Under the pieces are notes generated by a model. That model saw nothing but the letters and a program-made list of their open reading frames with translations, did no database searches and was not told where the DNA came from. The translations under genes and the position numbers were made by a program. DNA of 64,000 bases, from contig PDPU01000042.1 of the NCBI GenBank assembly GCA_002746645.1, positions 1 to 64,000 on the forward strand, given 5' to 3'. Origin of the DNA: Gammaproteobacteria bacterium (lineage in GTDB: Bacteria; Pseudomonadota; Gammaproteobacteria; Granulosicoccales; Granulosicoccaceae). This document shows, piece by piece, positions 40,929 to 49,509 of the stretch; the first letter of the stretch is position 1; each line of letters begins with the position of its first letter.

Positions 40929-41366
40929 TCAGGAGAAGGTCGGAGGGCCGCGAATCGGCAGCGACAGATGGCGTTTCGTCGGTACTGTCGTGAAAGGCGT
41001 CGTGGCCATCATGGCCGATGCCGTGTCGAGCGCCGGCGCAGGAGGCGCCGCACGGGCCACGGCAGTCAGCGAGGAAAGGCAATGCAGCGCACTGCAATCG
41101 GCGTTGGTATCGTTACCCGAGGGGTTGCCGGGATTGCCGTCGGTGTGGTTGCCGGAATGACCATCAGGGTGGCTGCCTTGCCTGTGGTCGTGCCCTTGGT
41201 CTGGCCCGTGGCCGTGTCCGCGGTCTGGCCCGTGAACGCTGGCATGGACATGACCTTGCTGCCCGTCCGCATCGTCGAGCACGTGCCCGAGCATGTGCAG
41301 TGTCGATACCCAGTGCCCGAGCAACAGGGTGATGCACAGCAGAATGTGGGCGGGCAGCGAGCGCAT
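40929..41366 (-). CDS. Small His-rich membrane-anchored protein
   Basis: About 145 residues: one hydrophobic N-terminal segment (AHILLCITLLLGHWVSTLHM), a long His/Gly/Asp region (HGPDRGHGHGPDQGHDHRQG), a CSALHC motif, and an ending RGPPTFS. Small proteins of this shape often accompany DUF2796 zinc operons, and it lies directly upstream of one. A role in metal sequestration is inferred. The start at 41366 is preferred because the earlier ATG would overlap the epimerase gene. The histidine region is repetitive. Confidence 0.6.
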   Translation of the reverse strand: MRSLPAHILLCITLLLGHWVSTLHMLGHVLDDADGQQGHVHASVHGPDRGHGHGPDQGHDHRQGSHPDGHSGNHTDGNPGNPSGNDTNADCSALHCLSSLTAVARAAPPAPALDTASAMMATTPFTTVPTKRHLSLPIRGPPTFS

Positions 41367-41368
41367 GA

Positions 41369-42376
41369 CTACACGCTGTAGTAGCTTCGATACCATTCCA
41401 CGAAGCGGGCCACACCGTCTTCCACCGAGGTGTCAGGCTTGTAGTCGACCTCGCGCACGAGGTCGGAGACATCGGCGTAGGTGTCGGGCACATCTCCGGC
41501 CTGCAGTGGCAGGAGGTTCCTTTCGGCCTTCCGGCCAAGGCACTTTTCGAGTGTCGCGATGTAGTGCTCGAGTTCCACCGGCTGGTTGTTGCCGATGTTG
41601 TAGATGCGCCAGGGGGCGGAACTCGTGGCCGGGTCGGGCTTTTTCGCATCCCACTCGGGTTCGGGTGTCGCGACCTTGTCGAGTGTGCGCACCACGCCCT
41701 CGACGATGTCGTCGACGAAGGTGAAGTCGCGCTTGTGCCTGCCGTAGTTGAAGACGTTGATGGGCTTGCCCGCGAGGATGTTCTTCGTGAACAGGAACAG
41801 CGCCATGTCGGGGCGCCCCCAGGGGCCGTACACGGTGAAGAAGCGCAGACCTGTGGTGGGCAGGCCGAAGAGGTGGCTGTAGGTGTGTGCCATGAGTTCG
41901 TTGGCCTTTTTCGTGGCGGCGTACAGACTCACGGGGTGATCCACTGATTCATGCACCGTGAAGGGCATGTTGGTGTGGTTGCCGTAGACCGAACTCGTCG
42001 AGGCATACACGAGATGCTCGACCGCGTGGTGGCGGCAGTTCTCGAGAATGTTGGTGAACCCGAGCACGTTCGAATCGATGTAGGCGTAGGGGTTCTCGAG
42101 CGAGTAGCGCACGCCGGCCTGGGCGGCAAGGTTCACCACGCGCTGGGGCTCGTGATCGGCGAAGGTCTTCTCCATGAGCGCGCGGTCTTCGATGTCGCCG
42201 CGGACTTCGGTGAATCCGTCAAAGGCCTTGACGCGTTCGAGGCGGGCCTCTTTCAGCGACACGTCGTAGTAGTCGTTGAGGTTGTCGACACCGATGACCT
42301 CGTCGCCACGCTCGAGCAGCTTGATGGCGAGAGTCGAGCCGATGAAGCCTGCCGTGCCTGTAATCAGTACCTTCAT
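41369..42376 (-). CDS. NAD-dependent sugar-nucleotide epimerase (UDP-glucuronate 4-epimerase type)
   Basis: This 335-residue extended SDR has the NAD motif [20 protein letters not shown] and the catalytic YAATKKANE. Close similarity of blocks such as [16 protein letters not shown] and [15 protein letters not shown] points to the UDP-glucuronate 4-epimerase branch, giving UDP-galacturonate. The ATG at 42376 is the family start; the track extends 38 codons upstream. It is paired with a UDP-sugar dehydrogenase, so the two make an acidic sugar precursor for the polysaccharide locus across the divergent region. Confidence 0.9.
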   Translation of the reverse strand: MKVLITGTAGFIGSTLAIKLLERGDEVIGVDNLNDYYDVSLKEARLERVKAFDGFTEVRGDIEDRALMEKTFADHEPQRVVNLAAQAGVRYSLENPYAYIDSNVLGFTNILENCRHHAVEHLVYASTSSVYGNHTNMPFTVHESVDHPVSLYAATKKANELMAHTYSHLFGLPTTGLRFFTVYGPWGRPDMALFLFTKNILAGKPINVFNYGRHKRDFTFVDDIVEGVVRTLDKVATPEPEWDAKKPDPATSSAPWRIYNIGNNQPVELEHYIATLEKCLGRKAERNLLPLQAGDVPDTYADVSDLVREVDYKPDTSVEDGVARFVEWYRSYYSV

Positions 42377-42395
42377 TGTTCGTCGTGTCCGTGAG

Positions 42396-43679
42396 TCAGA
42401 GTCGTGCGTCAACAGCCGCTTTCGGCAGTACGCTCTTGATGTCGTAGAGAATGTGTTCCTTCCTGCCGAAGGCGCGGATGCCGTCGGCACCGAGTTCGCG
42501 GAAGTCGTCGTGGGCGACGGCGAGAATGATGGCGTCGTACTTGCCGTTCACGGGCGTGTCGATGGGGGTGATGCCGTATTCTTCCTCGGCTTCCTCGCCA
42601 TCGACCCAGGGGTCATGCACGTCGACCATGGCGTGGTAGCTCTCGAGTTCGGCAACGATATCGACCACGCGCGTGTTTCTGAGGTCGGGGCAGTTTTCCT
42701 TGAAGGCGAGACCGAGCACGAGAATGTTCGCGCCAACCACGTGTATGCGGCGCTGGGTCAGCATCTTGATGACTTCGCTGGCGATGTGCGCGCCCATGCC
42801 GTCATTGATCTGCCGGCCCGAGAGAATCACCTTCGGGTAGTAGCCGATCTCCTGTGCCTTGTGCGTGAGGTAGTAGGGGTCGACGCTGATGCAGTGACCA
42901 CCGACGAGGCCCGGGCGGAAGGGCAGGAAGTTCCACTTGGTACCGGCGGCTTCGAGCACCTCGAGTGTGTCGATGCCGAGTCGATTGAAGATCAGCGAGA
43001 GTTCGTTGATGAGTGCGATGTTGAGGTCCCGCTGAGTGTTCTCGATGACCTTGGCGGCTTCGGCCACTCTGATCGAACTGGTGCGATGTGTGCCGGCCTG
43101 GATGATGCGGCGATACAGTGCCTCGACGGCCTCGGCGACCTCGGGTGTCGAACCCGAAACCACCTTCATGATGTTCGCCACACGATGCACCTTGTCGCCC
43201 GGGTTGATGCGCTCGGGGCTGTAGCCGGCGTAGAAGTCCTCGTTGAAGCGCAGCCCGGATTCGCGCTCGAGGATCGGTACGCAGATTTCCTCGGTGGCGC
43301 CGGGGTACACGGTGGATTCGTAGATGACCACGGCACCGGCAGCAAGCACCTTGCCGATGGTTTCACTCGCCCGCTCGAGTGGCGTGAAGTCCGGTTGCTT
43401 GTGACGGTTGATGGGCGTCGGTACCGTGACGATGAAGGCCTTGCAGCCGCGCAGCGCCTCGATGTCGGCGGTGTAGGTGAGGGTCGTGGCCGCGGCAATT
43501 TCTTCGCTCGAGACCTCGCGCGTGCGGTCGAGACCGCGTTCGAGTTCGGCAATGCGCTGGGCATCGATGTCGAAGCCGATGACGGGGGTTCCCGACTTGC
43601 CGAATTCCACTGCCAGCGGCAGGCCGACGTAGCCAAGACCGATGATGGCGATACGGTCTTCCTTGCTGATACTGAACAT
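42396..43679 (-). CDS. Nucleotide-sugar dehydrogenase, WbpO/TviB type
   Basis: This 427-residue UDP-sugar 6-dehydrogenase has the NAD-binding [44 protein letters not shown] and the catalytic cysteine in [15 protein letters not shown]. Block pattern fits the UDP-N-acetyl-hexosamine dehydrogenases (WbpO, TviB). The exact substrate is inferred. It would produce a uronic acid sugar nucleotide that the neighbouring epimerase may convert. It lies 19 bases upstream of the epimerase gene on the same strand. Confidence 0.9.
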   Translation of the reverse strand: MFSISKEDRIAIIGLGYVGLPLAVEFGKSGTPVIGFDIDAQRIAELERGLDRTREVSSEEIAAATTLTYTADIEALRGCKAFIVTVPTPINRHKQPDFTPLERASETIGKVLAAGAVVIYESTVYPGATEEICVPILERESGLRFNEDFYAGYSPERINPGDKVHRVANIMKVVSGSTPEVAEAVEALYRRIIQAGTHRTSSIRVAEAAKVIENTQRDLNIALINELSLIFNRLGIDTLEVLEAAGTKWNFLPFRPGLVGGHCISVDPYYLTHKAQEIGYYPKVILSGRQINDGMGAHIASEVIKMLTQRRIHVVGANILVLGLAFKENCPDLRNTRVVDIVAELESYHAMVDVHDPWVDGEEAEEEYGITPIDTPVNGKYDAIILAVAHDDFRELGADGIRAFGRKEHILYDIKSVLPKAAVDARL

Positions 43680-43980
43680 GATCCGGCCGCTCCAGTTCTC
43701 TGAGACTGTCGATGATCAGCGGATTATACGGACTGGATCCGGGCAATCTCGCATCAGATTGCATCGGCTGTGTCACAACAAGGCCGCTTGGCGATCAATT
43801 CGCTCATAATGACGCCGCCACTTCGGATGACGGGACAAGCGACATCGAAACGATGGTCGCGACGGAACTGGTGGTGCCGACGACCGCGTCGTCCGGCATT
43901 CGTCTTTGGGATAGCCGGGCCGGCCTTGTCGGACAAGGTGTGGCCCGAGCGGTGTTTACAGGGAGCCTTTCGCTAGTACA
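43680..43980. other. Divergent region between the dehydrogenase and the sugar transferase
   Basis: About 300 bases without a credible gene. It must hold promoters for both directions of the polysaccharide locus, but I found no -35/-10 pair with good spacing. The small ORFs overlapping it are out-of-frame shadows. Confidence 0.4.
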
Positions 43981-45390
43981 GTGGGCACTTTCAGACTGTT
44001 CAAGATGCACCTCAGGGTGCCTTTCCTGCTGCTCGCGCTGCTCGAGTTCTGCATCTGCGTGGCGGCGGTCTACGTGGCGGTATACGTGCGCTTCGATGGC
44101 AGCCAGATCACCGAAATCGAGAGCATCCGCTCCCCCGTCATGACCTCGCTGCTGTTCGGCATCGTCATGCCCGTGACGATGATGACCATGGGCTTGTACC
44201 AGAGCCGCTTTCGGGGTGGGATCCTCGGCGTGTTCCTGCGTTCGGTCATCGGATTCTTCGTGGGAGCCGCCATTCTGGCACTGCTCTACTACCTGATTCC
44301 GCCGCTGTACCTCGGGCGTGGCGTGTTCGCCATGGCCATCGTCATCGCGTTTTTCGTGGTCGGGACGATCCGTCCGATGTTCTTCCACTACGTCGACAAG
44401 GACATCCTCAAGGTGCGCGTGCTGGTGCTCGGGGCGGGCGACCGAGCCGCGTCGATCCAGCGGCGGCTGCGGCGGCGTGCCGATCGCCGGGGTTTCCGGA
44501 TCCTCGGCTACGTGCCCCTGCCAACCGACACGCAACGTGCGCTCGACAACTCGGACGTCGTCGAACTCGGCGAACGCACCTTGCTGGCCTACGCCATCGA
44601 GAACGAGGTCGACGAGGTGGTGGTCGCGGCCGATGACCGGCGCAGCGGCATGCCGCTGGAGCAGCTTCTCGAGTGCAAGCTCTACGGCGTGGATGTGCTT
44701 GAACTCCTGAGTTTCTTCGAGCGCGAGCAGGGCAAGCTGCCACTCGATATCCTGCGCCCCGACTGGCTCATCTATTCCGACGGGTTCGAGCGCGGTACCC
44801 TGCGTGACGTCATCAAGCGCGTCTTCGACATCATCGCGAGCCTCGTCATACTGATTCTGACCTGGCCGCTGATGTTGCTGACGATGCTCGCCATCAAGGT
44901 CGAGGAGGGGCTGAATGCGCCGGTCTTCTATCGCCAGGTGCGCGTCGGCTACCTCGGCAAGCCCTTCAGGCTGCTGAAGTTTCGCAGCATGCGCGTGGAC
45001 GCCGAGAAGGCGGGGGCGCAGTGGGCCACCCTGAACGATTCACGCGTGACGCGTGTGGGCAGCTTCATCCGCAAGACGCGCATCGACGAACTGCCGCAGC
45101 TTCTCAACGTCTTTCGCGGTGACATGAGCTTTGTGGGCCCGCGGCCCGAACGCCCCGAATTCGTCGAGGAACTGAGTGAGTCGATTCCCTACTACCGCGA
45201 GCGTCACGCGGTCAAGCCGGGCATCACGGGCTGGGCACAGGTCTGCTATCCCTACGGTGCGTCGTTGCAGGATTCCGTGCAGAAGCAGGAGTTCGATCTC
45301 TTCTACATCAAGAATCACACGATCTTTCTCGATCTGCTGATTCTCGGGCAGACGGCCGAGGTGGTGCTCTTCGGCAAGGGGGCGCGCTGA
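43981..45390 (+). CDS. Initiating sugar transferase (undecaprenyl-phosphate glycosylphosphotransferase)
   Basis: This 469-residue polyprenyl glycosylphosphotransferase of the EPS/PEP-CTERM type has four N-terminal membrane helices and a CoA-binding-like middle domain (VLVLGAGDRAASIQ). Another helix follows (IIASLVILILTWPLMLLTML), then the bacterial sugar transferase domain with KFRSMRVDAEK, KTRIDELPQLLNV and DMSFVGPRPERPEF. It transfers the first sugar phosphate to undecaprenyl phosphate at the inner membrane. The GTG at 43981 or the ATG eight codons later may be the start. A 25-bp unit covering the stop codon is duplicated. Confidence 0.92.
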   Translation: MGTFRLFKMHLRVPFLLLALLEFCICVAAVYVAVYVRFDGSQITEIESIRSPVMTSLLFGIVMPVTMMTMGLYQSRFRGGILGVFLRSVIGFFVGAAILALLYYLIPPLYLGRGVFAMAIVIAFFVVGTIRPMFFHYVDKDILKVRVLVLGAGDRAASIQRRLRRRADRRGFRILGYVPLPTDTQRALDNSDVVELGERTLLAYAIENEVDEVVVAADDRRSGMPLEQLLECKLYGVDVLELLSFFEREQGKLPLDILRPDWLIYSDGFERGTLRDVIKRVFDIIASLVILILTWPLMLLTMLAIKVEEGLNAPVFYRQVRVGYLGKPFRLLKFRSMRVDAEKAGAQWATLNDSRVTRVGSFIRKTRIDELPQLLNVFRGDMSFVGPRPERPEFVEELSESIPYYRERHAVKPGITGWAQVCYPYGASLQDSVQKQEFDLFYIKNHTIFLDLLILGQTAEVVLFGKGAR

Positions 45391-45422
45391 ACGCCGGGGC
45401 AAGGGGGCGCGCTGAGCGCCGG
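45373..45422 (+). repeat. Two 25-bp repeats spanning the sugar transferase stop codon
   Basis: A 25-bp unit starting GGCAAGGGGGCGCGCTGA is present twice in tandem with a single difference. The first copy encodes the last residues GKGAR and the TGA. The CGCTGAACGCCGG core also occurs at the stop codon of the 445-residue gene at 16461. Confidence 0.9.
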
Positions 45423-45433
45423 CGGGCACGGCC

Positions 45434-46051
45434 TCAATGGTCGCGAATCATCGATTCCTTGGTCTCCTGGGCACGGATGCGTGAATTGTCCGATTTGAAT
45501 GCGCTTGGCGGTGCCTCGCGCACCACCTCCTTGCCGACGAGTTCCGCCTGCTTCTTCTCGCGTTGCTCGAAGCTCAGGACCAGCACCACGGTAGCCAGCA
45601 TCACCAGCAGCACCGGTGTCAGCCATTTCAGGTAGGCGTGGCGCGACAGAAAGCGCCTGTCGATGTGGTAGCCGATGCCGCCGTTGGGTCTGGCGGTGCT
45701 GACGGTTGCCGTACCGGCGGGGGCTGACAGCGCATCGGCATCCGCGACGTCTGCGTGCCGGAATTCTGACGATCCATCGTCCAGGCCGGCCTCGGCCCGG
45801 CAATGTGCCGCTTGCGTGAGCGTTTCGTATGGCATGCGGCCGTTCTGGCGGTAGAATGCGCGCAGGTTGTCGAACGCTCGTGTGATTCGAATGAACTGGT
45901 TCTGGGCATGCACCTTCTCGCGCGGCCGGTTGGTATAGCGGTCGGGGTGCCATTCCTGAACCAGCCGGCGATAGCGCAGCTGCGCCACGGCCCAGGGGTC
46001 ATGATCATCGAGATCCAGTGCCTCGTAGTCCAGTTTGTAATCGTGTGACAC
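45434..46051 (-). CDS. DnaJ-domain membrane protein
   Basis: This 205-residue protein has an N-terminal J domain (DYEALDLDDHDPWAVAQL, with the HPD tripeptide in EWHPDRYTN), a linker, one membrane helix (WLTPVLLVMLATVVLVLSF) and a charged C-terminal tail. It lacks the Gly/Phe and zinc-finger regions of true DnaJ, so it is a membrane-anchored J-protein that would recruit a DnaK-type Hsp70 locally. It is inserted on the opposite strand between polysaccharide genes. Its link to them is unknown. Confidence 0.8.
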   Translation of the reverse strand: MSHDYKLDYEALDLDDHDPWAVAQLRYRRLVQEWHPDRYTNRPREKVHAQNQFIRITRAFDNLRAFYRQNGRMPYETLTQAAHCRAEAGLDDGSSEFRHADVADADALSAPAGTATVSTARPNGGIGYHIDRRFLSRHAYLKWLTPVLLVMLATVVLVLSFEQREKKQAELVGKEVVREAPPSAFKSDNSRIRAQETKESMIRDH

Positions 46052-46347
46052 AGTGTTTGTTACTTGTCCGAACCCGCCGTGGCCCCGATGACCATTGCGG
46101 CTGTTATAAAGTCAGGTTGCAAAGTGTGATGTGGAACGCGAATCGGGCGTCGCTCAATCGGAAGTAACGCACGAACCCGTGTTCGACGCCTCGCTAATAT
46201 CGACACCGGTCGATACCAGTGCAGGTCAGCGATATGGAAACATGAACTCAATGTTCATATCGTTGTTGCCGTTAATTGAAGCAGGGCTCCGACAACCGCT
46301 GTCGCGATTTGCCGGGGAGCCATTCTGACAGGGATTCTCACCGAAAG
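46052..46347. other. Intergenic region ahead of the export operon
   Basis: Just under 300 bases between the J-protein and the export lipoprotein. No gene is apparent and no promoter was convincing by eye; an inverted-repeat-like GTTCATA/TATGGAAC sequence lies around 46240-46260. Confidence 0.3.
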
Positions 46348-47034
46348 ATGTTCAACAGACAAGTGATGTTGTACCTGAGCCGTGTCCCGCGTGCGTTGCG
46401 GATGCCTGCCGGCGCGCGGCAGATCATCAGCCTGCCCGTCGTCATGTTGACGCTGCTGCTCGGCGCCTGTGCCGGTGGCCACCAGAGCGTCGAAGAAGAA
46501 CCCCCCGTGATGACGGAATCCGAAGCGCCGGTCTACCGACTCGGTCCGGGTGACGTGGTCAGCATCAACGTCTGGAAGAACCCGGAACTGTCGGTGCGTG
46601 TGCCGGTGCGTCCCGATGGCTTCATTTCGGTACCTCTGGTCGGTGATGTGCGCGCGGGAGGCCGCACACCGGCAGAAATCGTGACCGATACCGAGGGCAA
46701 GCTGGCCCAGTTCATCCGCACGCCGAAGGTATCCGTGATCGTCGAGGACATCTCGAGTTCCGTTTTCAAGAACCGGGTGCGCATCGTCGGGGGGGTCTCG
46801 GAGCCGAAATCCATGTCGCACCGCGAGGGAATGCGTATCATTGACCTGGTGCTTGAAGCGGGCGGTCTCAATGAGTTTTCCTCGCCCAATGCGGCCAGAC
46901 TGTATCGACAGGTAGAAGGCCAGACTCGTGTCTATCCGGTGTACCTCGGGGACATCCTCCAGGATGGCGTTCTGGACACCAACTATCTTCTGGCGCCGGG
47001 CGATGTGCTGACGGTTCCCGAGCGCCGTTTCTGA
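46348..47034 (+). CDS. Polysaccharide export lipoprotein, Wza-like (PEP-CTERM/EPS type)
   Basis: This outer-membrane export protein of about 228 residues begins at the ATG at 46348, with a lipoprotein signal LTLLLGAC as lipobox. The Poly_export domain (YRLGPGDVVSINVWKNPELS) and SLBB-like repeats (VRIVGGVSEPKSMSHREGM) follow, ending APGDVLTVPERRF. The track start is 24 codons upstream. It is shorter than Wza and fits the export proteins of XrtA-type loci. It forms the outer-membrane exit channel for the polymer and opens the export operon. Confidence 0.9.
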   Translation: MFNRQVMLYLSRVPRALRMPAGARQIISLPVVMLTLLLGACAGGHQSVEEEPPVMTESEAPVYRLGPGDVVSINVWKNPELSVRVPVRPDGFISVPLVGDVRAGGRTPAEIVTDTEGKLAQFIRTPKVSVIVEDISSSVFKNRVRIVGGVSEPKSMSHREGMRIIDLVLEAGGLNEFSSPNAARLYRQVEGQTRVYPVYLGDILQDGVLDTNYLLAPGDVLTVPERRF

Positions 47035-47089
47035 TGACGTATCCGATCGTTTCCTTCCGATCCGTAACGTTCAAGCATCGCAGATCCTC

Positions 47090-48617
47090 ATGAGCAACGT
47101 AACACTCGATGAATGGATGCCACTGCTCTCGCGTGAGGCAAACATGCGCCGCAGCAGCATGCTGCTCATCTTCGTCGTGGTGAGCCTGCTGTTCCTGATT
47201 CTGGCGTTCATCTGGCAGAAGAAGTACACCTCCTACGTACAGCTCTACGTCGATGACAGCAACGCGGTCATCAGCCCGATTCTCGAATCCGGTGCGATGC
47301 AGAGCCGCGATCAGGCAAACGTGGCCAAGGAAGAGCTCTTCGCCAACGACATCCTGAACGAGATCTTCGACAAGGTCGGCTACGGTGCCGCTGGCATGTC
47401 GGCGGCAGAGAAGGAACGCATCAAGATCCAGATCGTTCAGCACACCAAGGTCATCAACGTCAACAACCAGTTGCTCGAGTTCCAGTGCGAGAACAAGTCG
47501 CCGCGAATGGCGTTCGAGACCTGCAGCCTGTTTGCCGAACTGTTTCTCGACAAGACCATGCGTTCGACCACCGCTGAAACGTGACAAGCTCGAAAACGCC
47601 GAGGCACGCCTCGAGAGCTTCCGTTCGCAGCATCCCGGCGTCACGTCGAATACCGACTCCAACGTCAACGCGCGCATCGTCGAACTGCAGCGGGACTTCG
47701 AACGCACGTCGCTTCAGTACAACGAGTTGCTGCAGCGCAAACGCGCGCTCGAAACCGAGCTTTCCAGCGAATCATCCACGCTTGCACGCGACTACAAGGT
47801 CGGTCAGACGCGCGAACAGATCGCTCGCCTGCAGGCCGAAATCGAGGTGCTGCGACTGAGCTACACCGATGACTATCCGGACATCGTCAGGCTCAAGCAG
47901 CAGATCGAAGATCTCAAGCAGATGGCCGAGAACCAGAGCAGCGCCGTGGCAAGCAGCGGCAACGGGCAGGCCGTGTTCAACATCGGTGGCCAGAGCTACA
48001 CCGGTTCGGCCAGTCTCAGCCCCGTCTACCAGCAGCTCAGAAGCGATCTTGCCCGTACCTCCGCCGAAGTCGAGGCGCAGCGTGCACGCATGAACCAGCT
48101 CAAGGTCATGCTCGACAACGAGATCGAACGCTCGGCGCATTCATCGCGCGTCGAACGCGAACTCGCCGAGCTGACGCGCGATTACCGGATCAACAAGGAA
48201 CTGTTCGAGGAGCGGCTGCGGCAGCAGGAAAACGCGCGTCTGACGCTGGCGCTCGGTTCCGAAAAGCAGGGTGTGCTGTATCGTATTCATCAGCCGGCAA
48301 CCTATCCGGTGCTGCCTACCGGACTGCGCTTCCTGCACATTGCCATCGCCGGCATCGTGCTGGCATCGCTGCTGCCCTTCGCGTATCTGCTGCTGTTTCT
48401 GAAACTCGACCCGCGTATCCGCACCGCTTCGGCCGTGACCGATCAGTTGCAGTTGCCCTTGCTGGCCACCGTGCCGCACGTGCCGGCGCCGAACGAACGG
48501 GTCAAGCTCAGCAGCAGGCCGTGGTTCATCGTCTCTCTGATTACCCTGATCTGCATACTCTACGTGCTGATCTACTTCGTCAAATCGCAAATGGAAGCCG
48601 TGGGAGGCGTGGCATGA
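47090..48617 (+). pseudogene. Wzz-type chain-length determinant, frameshifted
   Basis: The first ORF (47090-47584) carries the N-terminal membrane helix (MLLIFVVVSLLFLILAFIWQ) and the start of the Wzz domain, ending FLDKTMRSTTAET-stop. The frame from 47585 continues without a break in sense: RDKLENAEARLESFRSQHPG, a long coiled coil, then two C-terminal helices up to 48617. Joined, they give about 508 residues, the size of XrtA-system chain-length proteins (TIGR03007-like). One base too many, or two too few, near 47580 explains the break; no homopolymer or slippery site is present. It is either a real mutation or a sequence error. The protein would control polymer length in the inner membrane. 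Confidence 0.8.
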
Positions 48618-49483
48618 CCGATCGAGCCAAGATCGCCAACGTCCGCTCGGTGCTGCAACAACAGCAGGGCAAGGCACAACGGCGCCATCTCAAGCGCGAG
48701 CGGTCGATGGTGCCGCTCGGAAGCAGCGACAGTCGGCGGCGGGATATCCGGCGTGGCAACGATTCGATCAGTCTCGCCGAGAAGGCACGTGCCGATCTTG
48801 CCAACATGGAAGAGGCACGGGTTTTCACCGACCGACAGCTGGACCTGCTTGGCATCGTGCATCCGCGCTCGGGCAATCACGCGATGGTCGACTCGATGCG
48901 CCAGCTCAGAACCAAGCTCTACGCACTGCGGCCGGACAGCAATTTCTCCGTCCTCGTGAGTTCGGTCGTTCCCGAGGGTGGCGCAAGCTATGTCGGGTTG
49001 AACCTCGCCGCCGCCATTGCCTTCGACAAGTCCAGGACCTCGATGCTGGTGGAAACCAATCTGCATTCGCCGGTGTTGTACAAGCTCATGAAACTGATCG
49101 GGCGTGAGCAGGCGCACGGTCTGCTCGAGTATCTCGAGCACCCCGAACTCGGTATCGAGCACATCGTCAGTCCCAGCGGCATCCCGCGCATGCGCGTGAT
49201 ACCCATGGGCCAGCATGTCGAGATCAGTGACGAACACTTTTCAAGCGCACGTTACCGTCAGCTCATGCATGATATCCAGGCGCGCTACGACAACCGCTAC
49301 ATCATTGTCGACGGACCACCCATGTCGTCTTCGACCGATGCTCGAATCCTCTCCGAGATCTGTGACTACACCGTGCTGGTGGTTCCCTACGGTGGCGTGA
49401 CGCCGGGTGTGCTCGATTCCATCGTCGATGAAATCGATGAAAGCCGGCTTGCCGGTGTGGTCATCAACAACCAGCCAGTCTGA
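48614..49483 (+). CDS. CpsD/CapB-like ATPase of the EPS locus with degenerate P-loop
   Basis: About 289 residues from the ATG at 48614, which overlaps the Wzz stop (ATGA). The fold is that of BY-kinase/ParA-like partners of Wzz: LLVSS-type strand SVLVSSVVPEGGASYVGLNL and a Walker B-like RYIIVDGPPMSSSTD. The normal Walker A (GxGKT/S) is replaced by PEGGASYV, and the A' motif reads SMLVETNLHSP instead of the usual aspartate-rich form. No tyrosine cluster is present at the C-terminus. It may therefore be a non-catalytic partner of the chain-length protein rather than an active tyrosine kinase. Confidence 0.78.
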   Translation: MTDRAKIANVRSVLQQQQGKAQRRHLKRERSMVPLGSSDSRRRDIRRGNDSISLAEKARADLANMEEARVFTDRQLDLLGIVHPRSGNHAMVDSMRQLRTKLYALRPDSNFSVLVSSVVPEGGASYVGLNLAAAIAFDKSRTSMLVETNLHSPVLYKLMKLIGREQAHGLLEYLEHPELGIEHIVSPSGIPRMRVIPMGQHVEISDEHFSSARYRQLMHDIQARYDNRYIIVDGPPMSSSTDARILSEICDYTVLVVPYGGVTPGVLDSIVDEIDESRLAGVVINNQPV

Positions 49484-49509
49484 GTCACTAAGTACGGAAA
49501 CCAGGTGTC

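Noticed and set aside
43712-44143. 143-codon plus-strand ORF overlapping the sugar transferase start
   Set aside because: It is out of frame with the conserved transferase and turns into Cys/Ser-rich shadow sequence.
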